Shown: piece by piece, positions 1 to 8,375 of the stretch
How the letters are laid out: the number at the start of each line of letters is the position of its first letter
Position numbering within the stretch: position 1 is the stretch's first letter
Assembly: GCF_019931165.1 (NCBI RefSeq)
Contig: NZ_JAIOUP010000017.1
Span: 1-46,115, forward strand
DNA from: Schnuerera sp. xch1
GTDB lineage: Bacteria; Bacillota; Clostridia; Tissierellales; Tepidimicrobiaceae
Reading direction: 5' to 3'
DNA length: 46,115 nucleotides
Position numbers and translations under genes: made by a program
The notes under the pieces: generated by a model
Told to the model about the DNA's origin: nothing
The model's database searches: none
Seen by the model: only the letters and a program-made list of their open reading frames with translations

Positions 1-76
1 TATATAATACAGTTGATAACAAGAACATAAAAAAGAGGCGTTTCACAACTTCTTTAGAAGTTATGAAACAGCCCCT
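1..76 (-). repeat. Dispersed repeat, left copy, truncated by the window edge
   Basis: The minus-strand sequence from 76 down to about 1 aligns with the plus-strand sequence from 45992 to about 46066, with roughly nine mismatches or small gaps over about 75 nt. The similarity passes through the terminator stem and a further 25-30 nt that includes the core TCAACT, so it is more than a shared hairpin. The copy runs off position 1. Confidence 0.75.
28..76 (-). terminator. Rho-independent terminator of folT, left copy of an edge repeat
   Basis: Read on the minus strand, arms at 57-69 and 40-52 form a 13-bp stem with one G-U pair and a TAAA loop, followed by six U at 29-34. It lies just past the folT stop codon. 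The hairpin and the sequence beyond it are closely related to a plus-strand copy at 45992-46078, so it belongs to a dispersed repeat family. Confidence 0.85.
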
Positions 77-82
77 TATTTT

Positions 83-616
83 TTAACATACACCAATTGT
101 TACACATAATCTGTTTGCTAAAAGCTTTATCATATAAGCATATAATGGAATATGAACAACTTGACCAATAAGTCGTCCAGGAAGAGTCACCGCAAATGGT
201 ATACTAAATAATATTTTCATAAAAAGTGGAATCAATATTATTGAAGTAATTACCTGACTAATTCCTATTGCTACAACAAGCTTCCAAAATGAAGTTTTAC
301 TGATCTTTTCGCCAAACATCCTTATAACCAACCCAGGTATAATCCCTGTCAAAGCAGCCGTGAATGTAAAATGCGGCATATATGGTCCCATTGGACTAAC
401 TATCATGCCTATTATATCCCCAAGAGCACCAACAATTCCTCCGGCTAGAGGACCAAATATAATTCCTGCAAATATTACTGGAAGGCCTCCAAAGCCTATA
501 CGCACTATTTCTGTTCCTCCACCGCCTATTCTAATACTAGCTACTCTTGTCAATACAACATTTAATGCAATTAGCAATGCATAAAAAGCGATGTTTCTCA
601 TCCTAATTTTTCTCAT
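83..616 (-). CDS. folT: ECF transporter S component, folate-specific (FolT family)
   Basis: This 177-residue hydrophobic protein has about six predicted membrane segments and is the substrate-capturing S component of an energy-coupling factor importer. S components work with shared EcfA/A'/T modules, none of which is encoded here. The glycine-rich stretch GGLPVIFAGIIFGPLAGGIVGALGD (quoted in part: GGLPVIFAG, GPLAGG) and the length fit the FolT/QueT-like S-component class. Folate specificity rests mainly on the THF riboswitch in its leader. The start is ATG at 614-616, with AAGGAGG about 8 nt upstream. It is monocistronic: its own promoter at 827-855, riboswitch at 684-787 and terminator at 28-76. 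Substrate assignment is strong because aptamer and gene agree. Confidence 0.85.
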   Translation of the reverse strand: MRKIRMRNIAFYALLIALNVVLTRVASIRIGGGGTEIVRIGFGGLPVIFAGIIFGPLAGGIVGALGDIIGMIVSPMGPYMPHFTFTAALTGIIPGLVIRMFGEKISKTSFWKLVVAIGISQVITSIILIPLFMKILFSIPFAVTLPGRLIGQVVHIPLYAYMIKLLANRLCVTIGVC

Positions 617-683
617 ACAAAAAGCCTCCTTCCATAATGATATGACAGAACTGCCACATCAAGAAAGCAGACTATTAACGATG

Positions 684-787
684 TGTCAGCGAACGCAATA
701 GTTCAACGCAAACTTTAAACTACAAGTTTTTCGTTTAGAGGCAACGTCCCATCCTCTAACACTTAACGCAAACTATCTACTCTGTCA
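684..787 (-). promoter_or_regulatory. Tetrahydrofolate (THF) riboswitch upstream of folT
   Basis: The minus-strand RNA carries the conserved THF-I blocks in order: AGAGUAGAU, GCGUUAAGUG, GGAUGGGACGUUGCC and AACUAUUGCGUUCGCU. P1 can form between 782-787 and 684-689 with one A-A mismatch; the internal arm uses UAGAGG and CCUCUA. THF aptamers are known to control folT, folE and folC genes in Firmicutes. The expression platform is probably translational: downstream UCUGUCAU (642-649) is complementary to the 5' P1 strand, GCCUC in the aptamer is complementary to GAGGC overlapping the Shine-Dalgarno, and no U-tract terminator precedes the start codon. Confidence 0.93.
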
Positions 788-826
788 TTAAATTTATATA
801 CAAAGTATATCTTCTTGTATATAATT

Positions 827-855
827 ATTATACTCAATATCTATAAACTATTCAA
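827..855 (-). promoter_or_regulatory. Sigma-A promoter of the folT riboswitch transcript
   Basis: TTGAAT at 850-855, a 17-bp spacer and a perfect TATAAT at 827-832 on the minus strand. The predicted start site near 820 puts the whole aptamer in the transcript. Confidence 0.75.
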
Positions 856-865
856 CACAATTAAA

Positions 866-2041
866 TTATATTGATGATAATACATCTGCTTTTGATACTA
901 TTCCTTGTAAACTTCCATCCTCTTCTAGTACCGCAATGGGGAATTTAGTTTCTGCAGCCATTGAAATTATATCACTTAACAAAGAATCTGGTGTTGTAGT
1001 ATTTACATCACTTATTAAGACATCCGAAATAGTTAACCCTTCTTTGTTAGCTTTAATTGCATCATCAATAGTTACTACACCTTCAAATTTCATTTTATCT
1101 GATACTACATATGCGCTAGATACTCTATTTCTCTTCATCATATTAATAGCATAACTTGGATTATTTTTTAATCGTACAATACTATTAGGAGTAATCATTA
1201 CATTTCTTACACTTATTACTTGAGTTTTATCTGCACTATCTATAAATTGTTTTACATAAGAAGTCTCAGGATTTGCACTCATTTCTTCGGGAGTATCTAT
1301 TTGTATAACCTGGCCATCTTTCATTATTGCAACTCTATCTCCTAATTTAAAAGCTTCATTTATATCATGTGTTATAAATACAATAGTTTTGTCTAGCTTC
1401 TTTTGAATTGATAATAATTCAAATTGCATATCCCTTCTTACCAAAGGATCTAAAGCAGAAAAAGGTTCATCCATAAGAAGTATTTCAGGATTATTAGCCA
1501 AAGCTCTAGCAATACCAACTCTTTGTTTCATACCTCCAGAAAGACTACTAATAGGTTCATTTTCAAGTCCTTCTAATCCAACCATAGATATCATTTCTTC
1601 TGCTTTTTTATGCCTTTCATCTTTAGATATACCTTTAATCTCAAGCCCATATTCTACATTCCCAATAACATCTCTATGGGACATTAAACCAAAATTTTGA
1701 AATACCATTGAAACTTTATTTCTTCTATAATCATTTAATTCCTTTGTATTAAATTTTCCTATGTCATTACCTTCATATAGTATTTTGCCTGAAGTTGGTT
1801 TATGCAACATGTTGAAACATCTTACTAATGTAGATTTACCAGACCCTGATAAACCAATGATAACAAAAACTTCACCTTTCTTAATTTCTAATGATACATC
1901 CCAAAGCGCTATTGTAACTCCAGTCTTATCATATACTGAATCCTTATCTAATCCTTGTTTTTTTAATTTAATAGCTTTCCTTTTATCTGTACCATATAAT
2001 TTAGATACATTCACAACACTTAATATATCATTCTCTTTCAT
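866..2041 (-). CDS. opuAA: Glycine betaine/proline ABC transporter ATP-binding protein with CBS domains (OpuAA/ProV type)
   Basis: This 391-residue ATPase powers uptake of a quaternary-ammonium osmoprotectant. Walker A GLSGSGKST is at about residues 63-71, the signature LSGGMKQR near 167, and Walker B LLMDEP with the downstream H-loop ITHD follow. A tandem CBS module fills about residues 270-391, as in OpuA and ProV, where it senses ionic strength or c-di-AMP. The N-terminal extension before the Walker A (KLYG...GVTIALWDVSL) is typical of this family. ATG at 2041 has GAGGTG upstream and overlaps the preceding fused permease gene by 14 nt, so the two are translationally coupled. No terminator is evident after it before the folT promoter. 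Confidence 0.93.
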   Translation of the reverse strand: MKENDILSVVNVSKLYGTDKRKAIKLKKQGLDKDSVYDKTGVTIALWDVSLEIKKGEVFVIIGLSGSGKSTLVRCFNMLHKPTSGKILYEGNDIGKFNTKELNDYRRNKVSMVFQNFGLMSHRDVIGNVEYGLEIKGISKDERHKKAEEMISMVGLEGLENEPISSLSGGMKQRVGIARALANNPEILLMDEPFSALDPLVRRDMQFELLSIQKKLDKTIVFITHDINEAFKLGDRVAIMKDGQVIQIDTPEEMSANPETSYVKQFIDSADKTQVISVRNVMITPNSIVRLKNNPSYAINMMKRNRVSSAYVVSDKMKFEGVVTIDDAIKANKEGLTISDVLISDVNTTTPDSLLSDIISMAAETKFPIAVLEEDGSLQGIVSKADVLSSI

Positions 2042-3917
2042 CTGAATTCACCTCACTACGTTTAGCCAAACCTTGTGTAATTCTATCCAAAATTACCGCT
2101 ATTATAACTACAGCTGTACCAGATATTAATCCTCGCCCTATCTCTACACGATTTACACTTAGCAATACCTCCATACCTAATCCTGTAGCACCTATCATTG
2201 AAGTGGTAACAACCATTGACATAGCCATCATTAGTGTTTGATTAACACCAGTCATTATTGTAGGTAAAGCTTGAGGCATTTGTACTTTTATTAATGATTG
2301 AAATCTTGTTGAACCAAAAGCAATAGAAGCCTCCACTACTTCCTTATCAATTTGCCTAATCCCATGACTTGTAAGTCGTATCATTGGAACAATAGCATAA
2401 ATAGTTGTAGCAATTACTGCTGGTGGTTTCCCAAGTCCAAAGAATAATAACGCCGGAATTAAATATACAAATACTGGCATTGTTTGCATCGTATCCAATA
2501 TAGGACGAACTATAGAATTCGCTTTATCACTAGTTGATATTAGAATACCTAATGGAAATCCTAATATTAAAGAAATAATTACTGATGCTATAACAATTGA
2601 TAATGTTTCAAGCATTAAAGACCATAACCCTACTACTCCTATAAGAAATAGTAAAACACCGTATAATATTCCTTTTCCAATTTCCCCACTTAATCTCCAT
2701 GCTAAGACAATTACTAATAATATCAATATGAACCAAGGAATAAAATCCAAAACACCATATAGAAAATTAACTAAACCTCCTAAAAAAGATTTTATACTAC
2801 TAAAAAATGTATCATATTTTACACTAAAATCTCTTACGGATTCGTCAATAGAATTGACATCAATGGGAATTTCAAATGGAAAATCATATAAATAATCAGT
2901 ATTCATTGATTCATTCGTATCTTTATTTAAATAGTCTCTCATAATTTGTGCTTCTTCAGGTTCTAACCATTCATCTAATAATTCATCATTTTCTTTTAAG
3001 AACCATTTTGCAGTTTCAATATAATCTGCTTTTGTATCTTGCATATATGCAAGCGCTTCAGATGTTAGTGCACTTGATGTCTTATAATTACTCAAAAATT
3101 CGACTATTTCTGGATTTGCTTCTGCAAAATTATTACTCGCAGCAACTGTAACTCTTACTGGTGGTAAAGCTGTTTTACCATCTTTATAAGTTTCTTCATT
3201 ATATGGTTTATCTTTTAATAATACAAAATCATACTTTCCCATCAGCCAAGTAGGTTCCCAATAATATGCAACAATTGGCTCTCCACTATCATAAGCAGAA
3301 GTTATTGCAGTTGATAAAGATGCTTCAGAGCCTGGCCTAAAGTATACAAAACTCTCATCTAAACCATAATGTACGTATTTATTATACATAATCTGATCTA
3401 CTTCCCAGCCAGGAATTGCACCATAAATTCTACCTTTATCTGACTCTTGATCATCTGAAAAAATTTCAGCATATTTTTTTAAATCCCATACATATTCTAG
3501 ATCTGGTGCTACAGCTTCAATTCCTCGTTCAGGATCACCTTCAATAACATATCTTGGTACATAAAATCCCTGATAATTATCATTATAGTTTACACTAAGC
3601 TCTGTAAATTTATCATTTGCTAGATCTTCATAATAGGTTGGGAGATTATCTGTCCAATTCTCCATATTTACATCAATTTCCTCAGTCAATAATCCTTCAT
3701 GCATTACTGTTGATGAGCCAGGTACTTCTCTCCATGAATAACCATAAACTTGTTCAGCTATAATACCTGCTACTGCATTATGAAATAATACGCTATCCCA
3801 TCCAGCATTTGCAAATACAATTTCCTTATTTGAATTATCAGATGTTGTTTCTGAACATCCAATCAATATCGTAGTCATGAATATACATATCAAAATCAAA
3901 CTAATTGTTTTCTTCAT
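2028..3917 (-). CDS. Glycine betaine-type ABC importer: lipoprotein binding domain fused to permease
   Basis: One 629-residue chain carries two usual transporter parts. Residues 1-21 are a lipoprotein signal ending in lipobox LIGC. Residues about 30-340 are an OpuAC/ProX-like substrate-binding domain, with aromatic-rich segments such as YYWEPTWLMGKYDF that fit a quaternary-ammonium cage. From about 385 to the end come six or so membrane segments with the ProW-type permease (BPD_transp_1) and the EAA-like loop VEASIAFGSTRFQ. In the well-known OpuABC fusion the binding domain is C-terminal to the permease; here the order is reversed. It is the first gene of a two-gene operon with the ATPase. 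Glycine betaine, proline betaine, choline or carnitine are all possible substrates. Confidence 0.9.
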   Translation of the reverse strand: MKKTISLILICIFMTTILIGCSETTSDNSNKEIVFANAGWDSVLFHNAVAGIIAEQVYGYSWREVPGSSTVMHEGLLTEEIDVNMENWTDNLPTYYEDLANDKFTELSVNYNDNYQGFYVPRYVIEGDPERGIEAVAPDLEYVWDLKKYAEIFSDDQESDKGRIYGAIPGWEVDQIMYNKYVHYGLDESFVYFRPGSEASLSTAITSAYDSGEPIVAYYWEPTWLMGKYDFVLLKDKPYNEETYKDGKTALPPVRVTVAASNNFAEANPEIVEFLSNYKTSSALTSEALAYMQDTKADYIETAKWFLKENDELLDEWLEPEEAQIMRDYLNKDTNESMNTDYLYDFPFEIPIDVNSIDESVRDFSVKYDTFFSSIKSFLGGLVNFLYGVLDFIPWFILILLVIVLAWRLSGEIGKGILYGVLLFLIGVVGLWSLMLETLSIVIASVIISLILGFPLGILISTSDKANSIVRPILDTMQTMPVFVYLIPALLFFGLGKPPAVIATTIYAIVPMIRLTSHGIRQIDKEVVEASIAFGSTRFQSLIKVQMPQALPTIMTGVNQTLMMAMSMVVTTSMIGATGLGMEVLLSVNRVEIGRGLISGTAVVIIAVILDRITQGLAKRSEVNSDERE

Positions 3918-3978
3918 ATGAGTCTCCTTCCTTTAAATATGCGTATATAATTCCACCGAACCTAAAATTTGCCTGTTT

Positions 3979-4010
3979 ATTATACTACCATGTGTTTAAA
4001 AAGCTGTCAA
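3979..4010 (-). promoter_or_regulatory. Possible promoter of the betaine transporter operon
   Basis: A perfect TTGACA lies at 4005-4010 on the minus strand. TATAAT at 3979-3984 is 20 bp away, longer than ideal; TAGTAT at 3982-3987 gives 17 bp but matches less well. The remaining intergenic sequence up to the rnpB terminator is AT-rich with nothing else recognised. Confidence 0.5.
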
Positions 4011-4149
4011 ATTAACTATTATTTAATTAAACTTTTTATATAGGCTTTAAATAAGTTAGTATTAATGTTCACATAACTTTAAAATAGAATTATTTTAATT
4101 GTATTATTTACAATTTGTTTATTAAATAACCTGATTTAAAAAAGCAATA

Positions 4150-4178
4150 TAAAAATCACTTACTATATGTAAGTGATT
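4150..4178 (-). terminator. Terminator of rnpB
   Basis: On the minus strand AATCACTTAC (4169-4178) pairs perfectly with GTAAGTGATT (4154-4163) around a 5-nt loop, followed by a short U-run. It begins 12 nt after the predicted 3' end of RNase P RNA. Confidence 0.85.
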
Positions 4179-4189
4179 CAATAAATTAC

Positions 4190-4536
4190 GATGAGTAAAT
4201 CTATAAGCCGTGTTCTGTTTTAGATGATCATCTATCTACGACTTATTGTCACCAATAAGTTCATGCGACCTACCTTTGGGACGGTAGCGGGCTACTACCT
4301 TTTTTAGTCCCTTCTTGGTCTTGCTCCGGATGGGGTTTACAGAGCCAACTAGTCACCTAGCTGCTGGTAAGCTCTTACCTCACCATTCCACCCTTACCTA
4401 ATATAAAAATTAGGCGGTATATTTCTGTTGCACTATCCTTAGGGTCACCCCCACTGGACGTTATCCAGCATCCTGCCATATGGAGCACGGACTTTCCTCA
4501 TGCTTATGAAGCACGCGATCATCTGATTTACTCATC
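4190..4536 (-). ncRNA. rnpB: RNase P RNA, class A
   Basis: About 347 nt forming the catalytic RNA of RNase P, which matures tRNA 5' ends. The conserved 5' block GAGGAAAGUCCGUGCUCC and the 3' region with ACAGAACACGGCUUAUAG are present on the minus strand. Helix P1 closes the molecule perfectly, with GAUGAGUAAAUC at the 5' end (4525-4536) pairing with GAUUUACUCAUC at the 3' end (4190-4201). Internal blocks such as CCCCAUCCGGAGCAAGACC match the ancestral class A layout rather than Bacillus class B. The true ends may differ by a few nucleotides. Confidence 0.96.
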
Positions 4537-4564
4537 TCTTTTTTTATTATTATTTAACATTATT

Positions 4565-4593
4565 ACTATAGCATAAAAAAATCTTTATTTCAA
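4565..4593 (-). promoter_or_regulatory. Promoter of rnpB
   Basis: TTGAAA at 4588-4593, a 17-bp spacer and TATAGT at 4565-4570, preceded by TGC giving an extended -10. The predicted start would leave about 20 nt of leader before P1. Confidence 0.7.
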
Positions 4594-4650
4594 ATGCAAT
4601 TTTAACCATATTAAGTAATATCTAATATCTATCTTAATAGTTAAAATATA

Positions 4651-5361
4651 TCATATCTTCAAATAAAGAATTCTATCACAATTATCACAATGTATTATTC
4701 CATCATTATTCTCTAATTTATAAATAATATTCGAGGGTAAAAACATGTTACAGCCACTACATTTATTATCTATTACCTCTACTACAGCAACGTCCTTATT
4801 TTTTATTAACTCATTAAATTTATCAAGGACACTTTTATCAATTTTAGATGATGTTACATCAATTTCATTCTTTTCCTCAATTACTTTTTTATTAAAATCC
4901 TCAACCATCAATTTATCATCTTTCACTGTTTTAGTATATTTTTTTCTCAACTTATTAAATTCCTCTTGAATCCTTATAAATTCTTTTTTCAATTCTTCCA
5001 TATTGCTCATCTGTGAAATAATCTCTGTTTCCTTATTATCAATTTCTTTTATAATATTTTTTCTTTCCTTATCAAGAAAATTTAATTGCTTTAAATCAGT
5101 TATATTTTCACTATATAAATTTTTTTCAATTTCTTTTAATTCATAATCATAATTCTTTAAGATAGAATTGTTCTTATCTAGTTTCTCCTCATTTTCTTCT
5201 ATTCTATTCTCTAAATCTATTAATTTTTTTTCTGTTTTCTCTAATTTTATACCTATTTTTTTAATTTTCTCTCCATTTATGATATATTTGAGGTTATCTT
5301 TTATATTTTTTAAGTTATTATAATGTACTTGCAATTCCCATAAATCCTCTATATTAGACAT
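4651..5361 (-). CDS. Coiled-coil protein with C-terminal C4 zinc ribbon (COG1579 family)
   Basis: This 236-residue protein is a long charged coiled coil over about residues 15-180, ending in a zinc ribbon with ligands C201, C204, C225 and C228 (motif CSGC...CDNC). The family is widespread in bacteria and is usually next to Nif3-like genes, as here; its biochemical role is not settled, although nucleic-acid binding has been proposed. ATG at 5361 has GGAGGTGA 5 nt upstream. It starts 22 nt after the Nif3-like gene and is the last gene of the rpoD-trmK-nif3 transcript. The 110 nt beyond it, up to the rnpB promoter, show no clear hairpin. Confidence 0.88.
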   Translation of the reverse strand: MSNIEDLWELQVHYNNLKNIKDNLKYIINGEKIKKIGIKLEKTEKKLIDLENRIEENEEKLDKNNSILKNYDYELKEIEKNLYSENITDLKQLNFLDKERKNIIKEIDNKETEIISQMSNMEELKKEFIRIQEEFNKLRKKYTKTVKDDKLMVEDFNKKVIEEKNEIDVTSSKIDKSVLDKFNELIKNKDVAVVEVIDNKCSGCNMFLPSNIIYKLENNDGIIHCDNCDRILYLKI

Positions 5362-5383
5362 TTATTCACCTCCGTAATTAAAA

Positions 5384-6484
5384 TTAGTAAATTATATAGG
5401 GTGCACTACTTTCTTCATACAATTCTATTGCAATAGAATTTTTAGTATTTTCCTGTATATAATCTTTTATTATTGGTAATATAACTTTCTCAGTATGATA
5501 ATGCCCTGCATCCACAATCGTCAGTCCTAATTCATTAGCATATTGGGCATCATGATATCTTACATCTCCAGTTATATATACATCAGCTCCTTCTAAATAT
5601 GCATCATGTATAAAAGAAGATCCACTTCCTCCACATACAGCAACTTTTGTAATTTCCCCATTTGAATTTCCATATACAAATAAATGATCTAATTTTAATT
5701 TTTCCTTTATCCTATCCACAAGATTTATAAATGGTATTTTATTAACTTTACCTATTCGACCATACCCATAAATATTACCCTTATTTTTTAATGGATATAT
5801 ATCATATGCCACTTCATCATAAGGATGAATCTTTATTACCTCATTTAAAGTTTTAGATAAATTTTTCTTTTCTACTATGGTTTCTATCTTAGTTTCCTCT
5901 ACGTCTTCTAGCTTATTAATTTTCCCTATAAAGGGAGACGTCCCATCAAGAGGCATAAATGTACCCATTCCTTCAGTATTATAGGTACAATGACTGTAAT
6001 TTCCGATAAATCCTGCGCCTTCATCCCCTAGAACCTTTCTAATAATACAAGCATGAGACTTAGGAACAAAGATTACTAATTTAAATAAGGGCTCTTCATA
6101 AATAGTATTTAATGGTCTAGTATCTTTTATATCTAAAATATTAGCTAATGCATCATTTACACCATTCATTGCTAAATCCAAATTAGTATGAGCATTATAT
6201 ACTACTATATCTTCTCTTATTAAATCATATATTAATTTTCCCTTATAAGTAGTCCTTGTTATATTTTTTAAAGGTTTGAATATTATTGGATGATGGGTAA
6301 TTATCATCTGAACTTTTTCTTTTATTGCCTTTTTTAACACTTTCTGATCTATATCTAAAGATAATAATACTTTTTCTACTTCTTTTTCTGGATTTCCTAT
6401 TTGAAAACCTGTATTATCCCATTCATCAATTAAATAAGGGGGTGCCCATTTATCCATTAAATTTATTATCTTATATGCCTTCAA
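5384..6484 (-). CDS. yqfO: Nif3-like dinuclear metal-centre protein (YqfO type)
   Basis: This 366-residue protein belongs to the Nif3/DUF34 family, which forms toroidal hexamers with a two-metal site. Metal ligands are visible in ITHHPIIFKPL (about residues 61-71), NAHTNLD (about 98-104) and the C-terminal DAGHYHTE. The length of about 370 is the long form with a PII-like domain inserted between the two halves (roughly residues 130-240). The start is TTG at 6482-6484, inside the end of trmK (14-nt overlap), with GGGAG about 10 nt upstream; there is no in-frame ATG nearby. Pairing with trmK is conserved in Firmicutes. Substrate unknown; GTP cyclohydrolase I type 2 naming is not reliable. Confidence 0.92.
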   Translation of the reverse strand: MKAYKIINLMDKWAPPYLIDEWDNTGFQIGNPEKEVEKVLLSLDIDQKVLKKAIKEKVQMIITHHPIIFKPLKNITRTTYKGKLIYDLIREDIVVYNAHTNLDLAMNGVNDALANILDIKDTRPLNTIYEEPLFKLVIFVPKSHACIIRKVLGDEGAGFIGNYSHCTYNTEGMGTFMPLDGTSPFIGKINKLEDVEETKIETIVEKKNLSKTLNEVIKIHPYDEVAYDIYPLKNKGNIYGYGRIGKVNKIPFINLVDRIKEKLKLDHLFVYGNSNGEITKVAVCGGSGSSFIHDAYLEGADVYITGDVRYHDAQYANELGLTIVDAGHYHTEKVILPIIKDYIQENTKNSIAIELYEESSAPYIIY

Positions 6485-7169
6485 TCTTATTCAACACTCC
6501 CTTCAATTCTTTAATATTATCCATTAATTCGTAATATCTGTCTTTACTTTTCTCAGTATCTTTATCTTGCAATTGTTGTAATATATCTTCTAATATTCCA
6601 ATCTTATGATATATAAATCTTTTTAATAATGGATTTCTATTTAATATCAACTTTTCTCCTAATTCTAGATAGATATTATCTTTTAAATACATCTTCCCTT
6701 TTTTTGCATAGATTATTTCATAAAACTTATTTCCCTCTTCTACTAATTTTTCATCTATTATCTCAAATTCATTTTGATATAAATATTCCCTTAATTCTTT
6801 AGTAGCAATATTGGGTTGTAATATAAAATTAGTTATGGATTCAGCTATGTCTTTGTTTTTATTTAATATATCTTTAATGAGAATTCCACCCATTCCAGCA
6901 ATTACAACTGTATCTATTTCAAAAGGTTTTATTATCTCTAAACCATCACCTAATCTAATATCCACAAAATCTTTCAAACACCTTGATTCCACAAATTGAA
7001 TTATTTTATTCAATGAATTATTACTGATATCTGTTGCTATTACTTTCTTAGCTATTTTATTTTCTATTAAATAGACTGGTAAATAACCATGATCTGTTCC
7101 AATGTCTCCTACTATCGTGTTGTTAGGGATAAAATCTGCTATAGATTGTAATCTTTCTGATAATATCAT
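6471..7169 (-). CDS. trmK: tRNA (adenine-N1)-methyltransferase for A22 (TrmK)
   Basis: This class I SAM methyltransferase adds m1 to A22 of tRNA. The Rossmann motif I GDIGTDHGYLP and motif IV region VVIAGMGG are typical of TrmK, and a C-terminal helical domain follows. I use ATG at 7169 (protein begins MILSERLQSIADF, 232 residues) because GAAAGGA sits 7 nt upstream. A longer in-frame start at 7211 would place the first residues within the terminator hairpin after rpoD. It lies directly after rpoD, as in B. subtilis, and overlaps the Nif3-like gene. Confidence 0.93.
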   Translation of the reverse strand: MILSERLQSIADFIPNNTIVGDIGTDHGYLPVYLIENKIAKKVIATDISNNSLNKIIQFVESRCLKDFVDIRLGDGLEIIKPFEIDTVVIAGMGGILIKDILNKNKDIAESITNFILQPNIATKELREYLYQNEFEIIDEKLVEEGNKFYEIIYAKKGKMYLKDNIYLELGEKLILNRNPLLKRFIYHKIGILEDILQQLQDKDTEKSKDRYYELMDNIKELKGVLNKIEGI

Positions 7170-7199
7170 TTCTCTATCCTTTCTATCAATCTTACAATT

Positions 7200-7224
7200 A
7201 AAGATTCGCAAATGCGAATCTTTA
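7200..7224 (-). terminator. Hairpin between rpoD and trmK
   Basis: AAAGATTCGCA and TGCGAATCTTT form a perfect inverted repeat with a 2-nt centre, starting right after the rpoD stop and followed only by UUU/AAUU. It may be a partial terminator that reduces read-through into trmK-nif3 rather than a full stop. Confidence 0.6.
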
Positions 7225-7226
7225 AT

Positions 7227-8351
7227 TTATTCTAAAAAATCCTTTAATTTTTTACTCCTACTTGGATGTCTTAGTTTTCTTAATGCTTTTGCTTCTATCT
7301 GTCTAATTCTTTCTCTTGTAACATCAAATTCTTTACCTACTTCTTCTAAAGTTCTTGCCCTTCCATCATCTAATCCAAATCTTAACCTTAACACTTTCTG
7401 CTCTCTAGGAGTTAAACTATCTAATACTCCTATTAGTTGTTCTCTTAACATAGTAAAGGTAGCAGCATCAGCGGGTGCTAAAGCATTGTCATCTTCTATG
7501 AAATCACCAAGATGACTATCATCTTCTTCACCAATTGGAGTTTCCAATGATACAGGTTCTTGAGCAATTTTCATAATTTCTCTTACTTTATCCACTTCCA
7601 TATTCATCTCATTTGCAATTTCTTCTGGTAATGGATCTCTACCTAATTCCTGTACTAATTGTCTTTGAACTCTTACTAGTTTATTTATAGTTTCAACCAT
7701 ATGCACTGGTATTCTAATAGTTCTAGCTTGATCAGCTATTGCCCTTGTTATAGCTTGACGTATCCACCAAGTTGCATAAGTACTAAATTTAAATCCCTTT
7801 TCATAATCAAATTTTTCAACAGCCTTCATTAGTCCTAAATTGCCTTCCTGAATCAAATCCAAAAACAACATTCCTCTACCTACATATCTTTTTGCAATAC
7901 TTACTACCAATCTTAAATTTGCTTCTGCTAACTTCCTCTTTGCTAATTCATCTCCAGCTTCCATTCTTTTAGCTAAATTAACCTCTTCATCTGCTGTTAA
8001 TAGCGGTATCTTTCCTATCTCTTTCAAATACATTCTCACAGGATCATCTACATTTATTCCTTTTGGTAACGAAATAGCTTTTTTGCTATTATTATCTTCA
8101 TCATCATCATCATTATTATCTGTATCAAGGAGAGCAACATCATCTTTATCTCCTACTACATCTATCCCTAGATCCTCTAATCTTGTATAAATATTATCTA
8201 TCTGTTCTACATCAAGATCTATTTCTTCTAATGCATCCATTATTTCCTTATAAGTTAAAATTCCTTTTTTCTTACCTTTATTAACTAAATTTTTAACTGC
8301 TGCCATTTTTTCTTTATCTATTTTTTTAACACTTTTATTCTTTTGATCCAA
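7227..8351 (-). CDS. rpoD: RNA polymerase primary sigma factor (SigA/RpoD)
   Basis: This is the 374-residue housekeeping sigma-70 factor. Regions are clear: 1.1 at the N-terminus, region 1.2 near [16 protein letters not shown], region 2 with [17 protein letters not shown] and [17 protein letters not shown], region 3 with [13 protein letters not shown], and region 4 with the helix-turn-helix [19 protein letters not shown]. An acidic linker ([13 protein letters not shown], about residues 77-89) separates 1.1 from 1.2. The start is TTG at 8349-8351 with a strong GGAGGGG 6 nt upstream. It follows dnaG by 24 nt in the conserved dnaG-sigA operon. Confidence 0.98.
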   Translation of the reverse strand: MDQKNKSVKKIDKEKMAAVKNLVNKGKKKGILTYKEIMDALEEIDLDVEQIDNIYTRLEDLGIDVVGDKDDVALLDTDNNDDDDEDNNSKKAISLPKGINVDDPVRMYLKEIGKIPLLTADEEVNLAKRMEAGDELAKRKLAEANLRLVVSIAKRYVGRGMLFLDLIQEGNLGLMKAVEKFDYEKGFKFSTYATWWIRQAITRAIADQARTIRIPVHMVETINKLVRVQRQLVQELGRDPLPEEIANEMNMEVDKVREIMKIAQEPVSLETPIGEEDDSHLGDFIEDDNALAPADAATFTMLREQLIGVLDSLTPREQKVLRLRFGLDDGRARTLEEVGKEFDVTRERIRQIEAKALRKLRHPSRSKKLKDFLE

Positions 8352-8375
8352 TGTAGACCCCTCCTTTCCTAATCT

